NCBI GenBank assembly: GCA_947482665.1
Contig: CANKJK010000006.1
Span: 80,651-144,650 of the forward strand
Source: Acidobacteriota bacterium
GTDB taxonomy: Bacteria > Acidobacteriota > Vicinamibacteria > Vicinamibacterales > UBA2999
Reading direction: 5' to 3'
DNA: 64,000 bases
Made by a program: the position numbers and the translations under genes. This document shows, one piece after another, positions 7,981 to 18,118 of the stretch (positions are counted from its first letter, which is position 1; every line of letters starts with the position of its first letter). The notes beneath the pieces are model-generated. The model was not told the origin of the DNA. It was given only the letters and a program-made list of their open reading frames with translations, and did not search any database.

Positions 7981-10974
7981 CTAGAAGTCCACCTGCAGGC
8001 CGAACTTCAGCATCCGGCCACCGAGAATCTGCGTCGGCCGCAGCCACGCGGAGCCGGCAGACGCCCGCGTCCCGTAGGTGTTGTTCCACAGGATCACGGT
8101 GTTCTTGTTGAAGAGGTTGTAGAGGTCGATCATCCCCTTGATTTTCGTGCTCCTGGCCTTGAAGGTCCGGGAGAAGCGGGCATCGATCTGATTCACCCGA
8201 TCGCCGAACACCGAGTTCGGACGAATCAGCGGCACCGTGGCGGTCGCATTCGCACCAGCCGCGAGATTCCGGCCGAGCGAGGCGGCGATATCCGCACCGG
8301 TCGCCACGAAGTTCGCCAGGATCTGCTGTCCGGGAATGCTCTGGAACGTCGCCGCCGCGGAGATCCCGTAGGGCAACTGGTAGGAGCCGAGCAGCTTCAC
8401 CTGCGTCAGCATCGGCGACTGCTGCTTGCAGTGATTGCCGCCGAGGACGCCCCCGATACCCGCGACGCCGGCTTCCGGCACCTTCGCGAACACCTCGCAG
8501 TTGTCCAGCAGGCTCTTGCCGGAGCTGACGCCACCCTGCAGCACGGCCTTCGCCAGCCGGACGTTGAGGCTCAGGTCGAAGCCGTTCCACTTCTCGAGCT
8601 GCTTGCCGTAGTTCTTGGCACTCGTGCCGAGCTGCTGCAGGCGGCCCAGGCTCCCGGGATTCAGATCGAGCAATCCGCAGATCTGCTTGCCCGAGACATC
8701 GCCCGGCAGGCGCGCGTCGGTCGGCGCCGTGACGCAGAACGAGTCGTAGTTGCTGGCAGCCACCAGCGTGTTGTCGACGACCGTCAGGTCACCGAACGTG
8801 CGGCGGAAGTAGGCGAAGTTCGCCGAGACGCGCGGCATGAGCTCGCGCTGCACACCGGCGGTCATCTCCCAGTTGTACGGACGCACGTTGTAGCCCGAGA
8901 TCATCTTCGGGTCGTAGGAGAAGGTCGTCCGGGGCTGACCCCACAGCGCGTTCGGGCTCGGCCCAATCTCGCCGTTGGCGGCCGCGATGGTCGGGTCGCC
9001 CTGTGGGAGGAAGTCGCCGTTGGTGTCCGTCCACTGCCGGGTCAGACCGCCGCCGGCCGTCGACGTCGGGTCGACCGTCCGCGTCAGGTCGAGCGCTTCC
9101 TGCACGACGTAGCGCGACGCGCTGACCTTGACGGCCGTCTTGCCGTCGCCGGTCACATCCCACGACCAGCCGAGGCGGGGCGAGAGCGACTTCCAGCTCA
9201 CGACGTCAGCGCCGGCGAATGAGCGCGCCGGGAGGTACGTGGTCTTCTGCATATTGACGTCGGCGTACTTGGTCCCGATCCCGTCGTAGCGCAGGCCGTA
9301 GTTGAACGTCATGCGCGAGATCTGCCACTGGTCCTGGGCATACAGCGCCGTCTTCATCATCGAGTCGTGGTACGAGTACGGCGTCGGCAGGAAGTTCACC
9401 TGGTTCGGAACGCCGTTCAGCAGGTTCACTTCGTAGTCCGACGGCGCCGAGACGTTGTTCTTCAGATCACCCGTCTGCACCTGACCGCCGAACTTGAAGT
9501 TGTGCGAACCGGTCACATACGACACCGCACCGCGGTACACGTTGTTCAGGCCCACCTCGTGCACGTCGGCCTGCGGCGCGATGCCGCCGGCGCCGAACGC
9601 GGGCGCCCCGAAGCGCTGGCCGGTGGACAGCTCAAGCTTGGTGGGCGCCTGGGCGATGTCCTTGGTGATCTGCGCGCGCGGGATGCGGGTGACCGACATG
9701 CCGGCGTCAAACAGGAGCCGGTTGGTGACCGGTGCGGACCAGGTCCCCTGATAGATGGAGGACTTGTAGGTCTGGACGTAGGTGGCCTCGGTCGACGACA
9801 GGGAACCGCCGCCGGCGTTGCCCTCCCACTTGCTGTTGTAGTCGTAGAAGAAGGACAGCCGGTTCTTGCTCGATGCCTGCCACGTCAACCGGTTGGCACT
9901 ATCTTTCGTGACCTGATCCGAAACGGGACGGAAGCTCAGGTCAGGCACGAACTTGAATGGGTTGGCGCTGATGTTCTTGCTACGGACGGACTGCTCCGTG
10001 TAGGTCACGCTCCGCTTGTCGCGGTAGGCCACGAAGAACCAGACCTTGTCCTTCTTGAGCGGCCCCCCCAGAGTCGGGTTCAGATCCGAGATTGTCTTGA
10101 TCGGCAGCGGCGCCGTCACGCCCTTCGCCTTCAGGCCGTCGTCGTAGTTGTTGGCCTGCGTGCTCTCGTTGGCGAAGTTCGTGAACACGTTGCCCGAGAA
10201 CTTGTTGCCGCCCTGCTTCGGGATCAGGTTCGCGATGATGCCGCCCGACTCGACTTCCGCGGAGTGTCCGCTGACGCCGAGCACGGTCTGGTCGACCGTG
10301 CCGTCACCGAGAGAGGCGGGCGTGATCGAACCGCCGAAGAACGTCATGAACGCGACGGACATGCCGTCCACGAACGTCTGCTGGTCGTTCCGGCGCGCGC
10401 CGTGGATGGACATGCCCTGGAAGTTGTCGCCGCCGGTGCCGCCGACGTCCTGCGCCGCGCCCGTGCTCGTCTGCGCGACGACCACGCCCGGCACGAGGGC
10501 CGCCAGATTGACGAGGGCCTTGGCCGTCGGAATGGCGTCGAGCACCTCGCGTGTCAGCACGCGCTGCTCACGGACGTTCTGCACGTCCACGATCGGGCTC
10601 AGCCCGGAGACGACGACCGTCTCTTCGAGGCTGCCGACCTTCAGGTCCGCGTTCACGGTCGCGGTGAAGCCGCCAACCAGGCTCACGCCCTCGCGCTTCG
10701 ACGTCGAAAAGCCCGTCAGCGAGAACGTCACCGTGTAGTCGCCCGGCCGGAGGTCAACGACCTTGTACTGGCCCGAGCCATCGGTCACGACCGTGCGCAC
10801 CTTTTCGATGAGCGCGGGGCTGCTGGCTTCCACCGTCACGCCGGGCAGCGCGCCGCCCGTCGCATCCTTTACCGTGCCGGCAATCGTGCCGGTCTGCGTT
10901 TGTGCCTGCGCCACGCCGGCACAGAGCGCCAGCCCGACAGTCAGCGCCACCCACTGCGACCATTTCCCTTGCAT
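7981..10974 (-). CDS. Oar-like TonB-dependent outer-membrane receptor
   Basis: A 997-residue protein. ATG 10974 is chosen because GGAGG lies just upstream and a typical signal peptide follows (WVALTVGLALCAGVAQAQ). Residues about 27-110 are a carboxypeptidase-regulatory-like domain (TGTIAGTVKDATGGALPGVTV). Then comes the TonB plug (EETVVVSGLSPIVDVQN, DAIPTAKALVNLAALVPGV, VDGMSV) and a long beta barrel ending LKFGLQVDF with a terminal Phe. This is the Oar-like arrangement that is abundant and expanded in Acidobacteriota. It would import a large ligand using TonB energy, or export or display proteins as proposed for Oar. The upstream promoter region contains a run of 13 C residues. Confidence 0.9.
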   Translation of the reverse strand: MQGKWSQWVALTVGLALCAGVAQAQTQTGTIAGTVKDATGGALPGVTVEASSPALIEKVRTVVTDGSGQYKVVDLRPGDYTVTFSLTGFSTSKREGVSLVGGFTATVNADLKVGSLEETVVVSGLSPIVDVQNVREQRVLTREVLDAIPTAKALVNLAALVPGVVVAQTSTGAAQDVGGTGGDNFQGMSIHGARRNDQQTFVDGMSVAFMTFFGGSITPASLGDGTVDQTVLGVSGHSAEVESGGIIANLIPKQGGNKFSGNVFTNFANESTQANNYDDGLKAKGVTAPLPIKTISDLNPTLGGPLKKDKVWFFVAYRDKRSVTYTEQSVRSKNISANPFKFVPDLSFRPVSDQVTKDSANRLTWQASSKNRLSFFYDYNSKWEGNAGGGSLSSTEATYVQTYKSSIYQGTWSAPVTNRLLFDAGMSVTRIPRAQITKDIAQAPTKLELSTGQRFGAPAFGAGGIAPQADVHEVGLNNVYRGAVSYVTGSHNFKFGGQVQTGDLKNNVSAPSDYEVNLLNGVPNQVNFLPTPYSYHDSMMKTALYAQDQWQISRMTFNYGLRYDGIGTKYADVNMQKTTYLPARSFAGADVVSWKSLSPRLGWSWDVTGDGKTAVKVSASRYVVQEALDLTRTVDPTSTAGGGLTRQWTDTNGDFLPQGDPTIAAANGEIGPSPNALWGQPRTTFSYDPKMISGYNVRPYNWEMTAGVQRELMPRVSANFAYFRRTFGDLTVVDNTLVAASNYDSFCVTAPTDARLPGDVSGKQICGLLDLNPGSLGRLQQLGTSAKNYGKQLEKWNGFDLSLNVRLAKAVLQGGVSSGKSLLDNCEVFAKVPEAGVAGIGGVLGGNHCKQQSPMLTQVKLLGSYQLPYGISAAATFQSIPGQQILANFVATGADIAASLGRNLAAGANATATVPLIRPNSVFGDRVNQIDARFSRTFKARSTKIKGMIDLYNLFNKNTVILWNNTYGTRASAGSAWLRPTQILGGRMLKFGLQVDF

Positions 10975-11039
10975 AAATCCTCCCGGTCTCACATCGACCG
11001 CGTACAAACCGGCTCACAGCATGGGAGCCGAACTGGGCG

Positions 11040-11063
11040 ATTTTACCTCGCCCCCCCCCCCCC
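11040..11063 (-). promoter_or_regulatory. Possible TonB-receptor promoter with homopolymer spacer
   Basis: On the minus strand TAAAAT (11045-11040) resembles a -10 box. It is preceded by CGAGG and then 13 G residues (11063-11051), so the homopolymer fills the spacer where a -35 box should lie about 18 bases upstream. The -35 itself is poor. A start near 11033 would give a leader of about 58 bases before the receptor ATG at 10974. Confidence 0.35.
11051..11063. repeat. Homopolymer of 13 C residues
   Basis: An uninterrupted run of 13 cytosines between the divergent TonB-receptor (start 10974) and secreted-protein (start 11132) genes. It is the longest mononucleotide run that I noticed in the window. 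Such tracts change length by slipped-strand mispairing and are also prone to sequencing error. Confidence 0.95.
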
Positions 11064-11131
11064 GCGCTACACATTCGCGCATGCGTGCGCGTCGGCCGCG
11101 AGCCCGTGCGACAGGGGTAAGATGCGGGCCG

Positions 11132-12661
11132 ATGCGGGCTTTCCTTCGTACGGGCGTACTGACCGGCGCGGCCCTGCTCTGTCTGGCAGGCGCCACGGTA
11201 GCCGCGGCCGACACGCCGCCACGCGTCACCTACGTGACGCCAGGCCTCGGCACAGGGTCTGGCCACCTCTTCAGCTTCGCCTATGCGGATGATGACGGTG
11301 CGGGGGACCTCGCCACCGGCGAGGTGCTCATCCAGCACGGTCCCGACATCCGGGGAGAAGGCGCCTGCTACTTCTTTACCGACGGACAGCGCGTCTGGCT
11401 CCGGGATGACGGTCACACCACGTGGCTGGGCCCGGTGACGGCTGGCGCCACCGGCACACTCAGGAACGCCCAATGCACGCTCAGCGCCTCGGCCATCACG
11501 ATCGCTGAATCGGGCACCACGCGCACCGTCACGCTGACGCTCAGCTTCTCGGCCGCGTTTGCCGGTCCGACGGTGGTCAATATGAAGGCCACCGATCAGG
11601 GGGGCCTCTCCTCCGGCTGGATTCAGGCGGGCACCTGGTCCGTGGCGCCGATCAGCCCCACCGAGACGATCCTGACCTCCACCTGCCTGGACGCCTCCCG
11701 CGAGGCGGACATGGCGCTCGACCTCGTGCGCGACCCACGCGGCCAGAACCTGCGCTACGACTGGACGCCCAGCTGCTTTCCCCGCTACAGCGACTACCAG
11801 TTTCAGGAAGGGAAGTTCCTCACGGACCACACGCCGGTCCCCATTCTAGGCAGGACGTGCGGGCACTTCGACGTGCTCGTGGTGTTTACCGACACGGAGC
11901 CCAACCGGCGCAAGCTCCTCGACAACACCTTCATCCCCGACGCCATCAAGGCGCAGGTGGCCAGTGGCGCCGTGGTCGAAGGGCTCCGCACGCTCTTTCA
12001 CAGCTACACCGCGGCCGACATCATGTCCGGCCTGCGGCGTGAAGCGGCCAGCGTTGTCTCCTTCGATTTCACCGTCGCGCTCACACACACGTCGCGTGGA
12101 CGGTTTGAATTCGGCAATGACGACGGTCTCGGTTTCGCCCGGTACGACGCCGTGCTGCTGCTGGATGACCTCACGCCCAATGCCGGCCACGGCGTGCACC
12201 GGTGGCCGAGCTTCCCCGACATCCGTCCGGTCTTTCTGGGCGCCGGCACCGGCGTGGTGTTCAACATCGATCCGTTCTGGCTCGCACCAGGGCTGGTCGG
12301 CAATGAACTGCTGCGGCGCAACACGCCGACGACGCTCGCCGAATATCAGCTGGGCCCCACGACGCTGGTGAGAGAAGGGGGCGTCACCTACGACCGGACG
12401 CCCATCATCAACCCGAGAACCGGCGAGAACATCGAGCCGCTCATCCGCTCGTACGAGGGCCGCACGTCGACCTTTGTGTATCTGAACGGATGGGGGGATG
12501 TGGACGGCGACGGCATCATTGACTGCGTGGACCCGGTGATCACGCCGACGCCAGACAACGTCGATGGGGATTTCGTGCCTGATCGGTTTGATCCCGATCT
12601 CGGGCTGAAGCACCAGCCCTACTCCTGGCGATACGCCCCGCGGGCCCCGCTCCCCCGCTGA
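11132..12661 (+). CDS. Secreted protein with Ca-binding-type aspartate repeats
   Basis: A 509-residue exported protein (signal peptide LRTGVLTGAALLCLAGATVAAA). Residues about 25-165 form a beta-rich domain that recurs in secreted acidobacterial proteins (ADDDGAGDLATGEVLI, GTLRNAQCTLSASA, LSFSAAFAGPTVVNMKATD). The middle (about 195-440) is unfamiliar; it contains DVLVVFTDTEPNRRKLLDN and FDFTVALTHTSRGRFEFGNDDG. The C-terminus has two Asp-rich repeats (DVDGDGIIDCVDP and NVDGDFVPDRFDPDLG) like thrombospondin type 3 calcium loops. ATG 11132 is chosen because the signal peptide starts there. It is divergent from the TonB receptor and shares the poly-C region. Function unknown; surface or extracellular location is inferred. 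Confidence 0.75.
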   Translation: MRAFLRTGVLTGAALLCLAGATVAAADTPPRVTYVTPGLGTGSGHLFSFAYADDDGAGDLATGEVLIQHGPDIRGEGACYFFTDGQRVWLRDDGHTTWLGPVTAGATGTLRNAQCTLSASAITIAESGTTRTVTLTLSFSAAFAGPTVVNMKATDQGGLSSGWIQAGTWSVAPISPTETILTSTCLDASREADMALDLVRDPRGQNLRYDWTPSCFPRYSDYQFQEGKFLTDHTPVPILGRTCGHFDVLVVFTDTEPNRRKLLDNTFIPDAIKAQVASGAVVEGLRTLFHSYTAADIMSGLRREAASVVSFDFTVALTHTSRGRFEFGNDDGLGFARYDAVLLLDDLTPNAGHGVHRWPSFPDIRPVFLGAGTGVVFNIDPFWLAPGLVGNELLRRNTPTTLAEYQLGPTTLVREGGVTYDRTPIINPRTGENIEPLIRSYEGRTSTFVYLNGWGDVDGDGIIDCVDPVITPTPDNVDGDFVPDRFDPDLGLKHQPYSWRYAPRAPLPR

Positions 12662-12678
12662 GAGCGCGACAGCGGGCG

Positions 12679-12864
12679 TTACGGCTCTGAGTCAGTAACG
12701 GAGGAAGGCTCCCACCCGTCGCAGCGGAGCACGGGCAGGGTTGGATACTTGCGATACCGGCTGTCGGTCTTCGCGCGCTCGCAGAGCTGAAACGCCGAGC
12801 CTCTTGAAGACGCAACGCGTCGCCCATGCAGGCACGTCTCGCACAGACCGGTCGTGGAAGGCAC
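12679..12864 (-). CDS. Small cysteine-containing conserved protein (61 aa)
   Basis: Starts with GTG at 12864, five bases after a strong GGGAGGAG Shine-Dalgarno. The sequence contains LCETCLHGRRVASSRGSAF, LCERAKTDSRYRKYPTLP and a final LRCDGWEPS: four Cys in a C-x2-C ... C ... C order with conserved RGS and YPxLPV. It looks like a small zinc-ribbon-type protein family that I recall from Acidobacteriota, but I cannot name it. It follows a 54-residue membrane protein gene by 11 bases on the same strand, so the two form a tiny operon. Confidence 0.7.
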   Translation of the reverse strand: MPSTTGLCETCLHGRRVASSRGSAFQLCERAKTDSRYRKYPTLPVLRCDGWEPSSVTDSEP

Positions 12865-12875
12865 AGGGCTCCTCC

Positions 12876-13040
12876 CTAGTTGAAGCGATCCCGCTGGCTG
12901 TCGGCGCGGTTCTCCATCAGCCAGCTCTGGCTGACGATCCCCATATCCTTACCGGACGGAGCCGCATGCCTCAGGCGCCGAAGCCCGAGGAGCGCGACGC
13001 CGAGAACCGTTGCCGCAAGCGCCACAAATCCGATAGTCAC
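12876..13040 (-). CDS. Small membrane protein (54 aa)
   Basis: GTG at 13040 is the only possible start, since the codon two before it is TGA. The 54 residues begin with one transmembrane helix (TIGFVALAATVLGVALLGL, then RRLRH as cytoplasmic anchor) and end in a polar tail (DMGIVSQSWLMENRAD). The SQSWLMEN-type tail recurs in short membrane proteins of this lineage as I remember it. The stop lies 11 bases before the GTG of the 61-residue Cys protein, and GGGAGGAG between them couples the pair. Too short for many automatic gene calls. Function unknown. Confidence 0.6.
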   Translation of the reverse strand: MTIGFVALAATVLGVALLGLRRLRHAAPSGKDMGIVSQSWLMENRADSQRDRFN

Positions 13041-13164
13041 CCTTCAACCCTAGCCGATTTCCGGCCGGCCTGACTGCGCAGAATAGAACACCCCCGGAAA
13101 CGTGCGGAATTCACAGGGTTGGCGGGGCGCCGCCCAATGCTGGACGCGCACCCCGCCCCACACA

Positions 13165-15531
<2,367 letters not shown>

Positions 15532-15655
15532 TCACGAACAGCACACACACGGTCCCGCTCGTGCGCGCTCCGGGATGCGGTGTCCCTGACCCACATCCGG
15601 ACGGTCGCCGCGCCACCCGTGCGCAGCGGCCGTCCGCCCACCCGACGCCCGTCAC

Positions 15656-16624
15656 TCACTGCGGGACGAATCCCGCCTGATCGCTCAGCACGAATTCATC
15701 GAGCACGAACGCGGCAGAGGTCGTGGCCGCCTTGGTGAACACGACCGTGTTGACGCCGGCACGCAGGTCGACATTGCCGACGGGCAGATTCACCCACCCC
15801 TTGGTGTCGCGGCTCTCATTGCTCCACCGGAGCGCCAGGGCGCCATTGACCGCAATCTCCACGCTGCGCGCACCGGGCGGATGCACGCCGTCATCGTCAA
15901 ACCGGATCCAGAGCGCATACCGGCCGGCCGCCGGCGCAGTCACGGTGTAGGTGGCACTGGCCCGTCCATCCCCAAGGTAGAGGTAGCCGGCACGCCCGCC
16001 AGGGCGATTCGACGACTTGCCAATCGACGTGTACTGCCCACCGCCCGCGAGCTGCGCCGTCTCGCCCGGGACGATGATGGGAGCGCGGCCACCCCGCACG
16101 GATGGTGGAGGAGGAAAAGGCGGAGGAAAGTTGCCGCCCCCACCCCCGACGGTGATGCCACCGCCCGTCGTCACGCCCCCGCCGCCCCCGCCGCCGCCCC
16201 CACCTGGTGCGGGCGGGTTGCACGCCACCACGAAGCCTCGATCCGTGAACGCCGCGTTGAAACCGGCCCGGCACACGACCGGGGCATTGGCCTGATCGCG
16301 CAGGTTGCCATCACGTGCCACGACGCACGATCTGAGCCGCGCGATGCCGGGATAGAACTGGATCAACCCGCCGGCCCTGCACTCGACCGACACGCCAGGA
16401 CCCGGCAGCAGAAACGGCGCATCCGCGCCGAGTGTGCAGCCTGTGACCGTGGTCGGCCACGACCCGAACGGCTTCCCGGTCCGCTGCAGATTGCTATCGA
16501 GCCGGCACAGCACCGTACTGTTGCCGCCATCGATGGGAAATTCTCCCGTCTGGGCGAGTGTGTTCGTCACGCCGAGCGTGCACATCGCAGACAGGCCGAG
16601 GAAGACAAGTGTGTTCCGCCTCAT
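15656..16624 (-). CDS. Secreted protein with Gly-rich linker and carbohydrate-binding-like domain
   Basis: A 322-residue exported protein. ATG 16624 follows GGAGGA; the signal peptide is RRNTLVFLGLSAMCTLGVTNTLAQ. The N-terminal part (about 25-145) has Cys-containing short repeats (VLCRLDSNL, VTGCTLGAD, VVCRAGFNAAF). A low-complexity linker of ten Gly, then Gly/Pro, follows at about 152-185. The C-terminal part (about 188-322) reads like a jelly-roll carbohydrate-binding module (GRYALWIRFDDDGVHPPGARSVEIAVNG, NLPVGNVDLRAGVNTVVF, FVLDEFVLSD). No catalytic domain is visible. It probably binds a glycan outside the cell. Confidence 0.7.
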   Translation of the reverse strand: MRRNTLVFLGLSAMCTLGVTNTLAQTGEFPIDGGNSTVLCRLDSNLQRTGKPFGSWPTTVTGCTLGADAPFLLPGPGVSVECRAGGLIQFYPGIARLRSCVVARDGNLRDQANAPVVCRAGFNAAFTDRGFVVACNPPAPGGGGGGGGGGVTTGGGITVGGGGGNFPPPFPPPPSVRGGRAPIIVPGETAQLAGGGQYTSIGKSSNRPGGRAGYLYLGDGRASATYTVTAPAAGRYALWIRFDDDGVHPPGARSVEIAVNGALALRWSNESRDTKGWVNLPVGNVDLRAGVNTVVFTKAATTSAAFVLDEFVLSDQAGFVPQ

Positions 16625-16867
16625 CGCATCCTCCCGTCTCTTCCACTGCACGCCGGAAGAGTGCAAGAGATGCTCCGGGAGCGCGACCACCGCCTACCGG
16701 CGGGAACCGGGTTCCCGGACACGGCACAGCTGGGCTTTTCAACGACCGGAGAGGGATTTCACGCGACGCGTGGCTCTGCCGCAGCTGTCGCAAACGGAAC
16801 AGGTCTGCTACGCCGTGCGTGGTACGGTCGAGCCCTGACTCCCTGACATCTCTAGAAAGAGGATGCG

Positions 16868-17080
16868 ATGAACACAGCCATTGGCGCAGCCCTGATCGTG
16901 CTCGGCCTCCTCGGTCTGGCCTGGGGCGGTATCAACTACACCTCGCGAGACACCGTGGTTGACCTCGGGCCGATCCACGCGACGGCCGAGCGGCACCACA
17001 CCCTCCCGATTCCCCCGATCGCCGGGACCATCCTCCTCATCGGAGGCGTGGCCCTGCTGGCGATGACCCGCAAGGCGTAA
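16868..17080 (+). CDS. DUF3185-type small membrane protein
   Basis: A 70-residue protein with two transmembrane helices: residues 4-22 (AIGAALIVLGLLGLAWGG) and 48-66 (IPPIAGTILLIGGVALLAM). A short polar loop lies between them (SRDTVVDLGPIHATAERHHTLPIP). Length, LGP motif and PxxAG before the second helix fit DUF3185. ATG 16868 has AGAGGA upstream. The gene diverges from the preceding secreted protein gene. Function unknown. Confidence 0.8.
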   Translation: MNTAIGAALIVLGLLGLAWGGINYTSRDTVVDLGPIHATAERHHTLPIPPIAGTILLIGGVALLAMTRKA

Positions 17081-17187
17081 GCGCGCTCGCCCGTCACCTC
17101 ACCCTGGGCCCAGTCCGCACCACAGATGGCCCGCTCGATGTGCGGTTCGGGATAGTTCGCGATGGCAGGGTGCCGTAAGATCGCCCG

Positions 17188-18072
17188 GTGACCACGGCCC
17201 GGCGCCTCCGCGCTGGTGCGCTCGCGCACCAGGATCAATTTGCCCACTACGCTGCCCGCAAGACCGCGGCCGCGCTGGCCGCCACGCTGCCGCTGCTCGT
17301 CACGGACTTCGACCTCGCCGTGGACAATCTCCCCGCCATCGGCAACGCCTGGACCCGGCGGCGCTTCGACGGCGGCTTCTATCTGTCGCCCGCGGTCAAC
17401 CCGGACTGGCCGGCGTGCAGTCTGGTGTTCGTGCAGTCCGTTGACGGCAACACCGGGACGCCCAGCCCAGCCGCCCTCGGCGGCGGCGCCACAGACACCC
17501 ATGTCATCTACGAAGGCCTCAGCCAGGTGACGGCCGACGCCGTCCTCGCTGGCGCCGACACCGTGCGTGGTGGTGATGTCGTCTTCGGGGTCTGGCATCC
17601 CCACCTGGTCCGCATGCGCACCGCCCTGGGCCAGCCGCGCTACCCGATTCAGATCGTCGCCACGCTCCACGGCATGGACCTCGACGCCCCGATGCTCTTC
17701 AACCTGCCGGAGTTGCGTGTGCAGGTCATCACCATCGCAGCCGGCGCCTACAAGATGCACGACCAGCTCAAGGCGCGCCCGTGGATACAGCCGATTGTGA
17801 TGAAGCGCGCTGAGGACCTGCCACGCGTCTTCGAAGCCCTGCGACGCGCCGGCGTGGCCCGCATTTCCGCGGTCGGCGGGCGACACCTCGCGACCCAGCT
17901 CATCGATGCCGGCCTCGTGCAGGACCTCTACGTGACCACGTCGCCACGGCCGGGCGGAGAAGCGGACACGCCGTTCTACCCGGGGTCGCTCCCGGCACGC
18001 GTGCTGGTCCGCAAGCATGGGACCGGAGCCGACGCGGGCGTGACCTTCGAGCACCGCGTACTGCTCAACTGA
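17188..18072 (+). CDS. RibD C-terminal / dihydrofolate-reductase-like oxidoreductase
   Basis: A 294-residue protein from GTG 17188. Residues about 70-290 fit the RibD_C fold: the substrate-strand motif SLVFVQSVDGNTGTP, the NADPH-site segment ADAVLAGADTVRGGD, a central strand (YPIQIVATLHG) and a late motif (ISAVGGRHLATQLIDAGLVQDLYVTTSP). Such enzymes reduce pyrimidine or pteridine-like substrates with NADPH. In true RibD this is ribosylamino-pyrimidinedione reduction in riboflavin synthesis, but no deaminase domain or other rib gene is present. It is probably a stand-alone family member of unknown substrate. The first 65 residues lack a known domain. Confidence 0.8.
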   Translation: MTTARRLRAGALAHQDQFAHYAARKTAAALAATLPLLVTDFDLAVDNLPAIGNAWTRRRFDGGFYLSPAVNPDWPACSLVFVQSVDGNTGTPSPAALGGGATDTHVIYEGLSQVTADAVLAGADTVRGGDVVFGVWHPHLVRMRTALGQPRYPIQIVATLHGMDLDAPMLFNLPELRVQVITIAAGAYKMHDQLKARPWIQPIVMKRAEDLPRVFEALRRAGVARISAVGGRHLATQLIDAGLVQDLYVTTSPRPGGEADTPFYPGSLPARVLVRKHGTGADAGVTFEHRVLLN

Positions 18073-18118
18073 CCGATCAGCAGACGCATCGCCTCGCTCG
18101 GACGGCCAGGCGGCGACC

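Noticed and set aside
16160..16210. GC-rich low-complexity run as a possible repeat array
   Set aside because: It is explained as codons for the poly-Gly linker of the secreted carbohydrate-binding-like protein.
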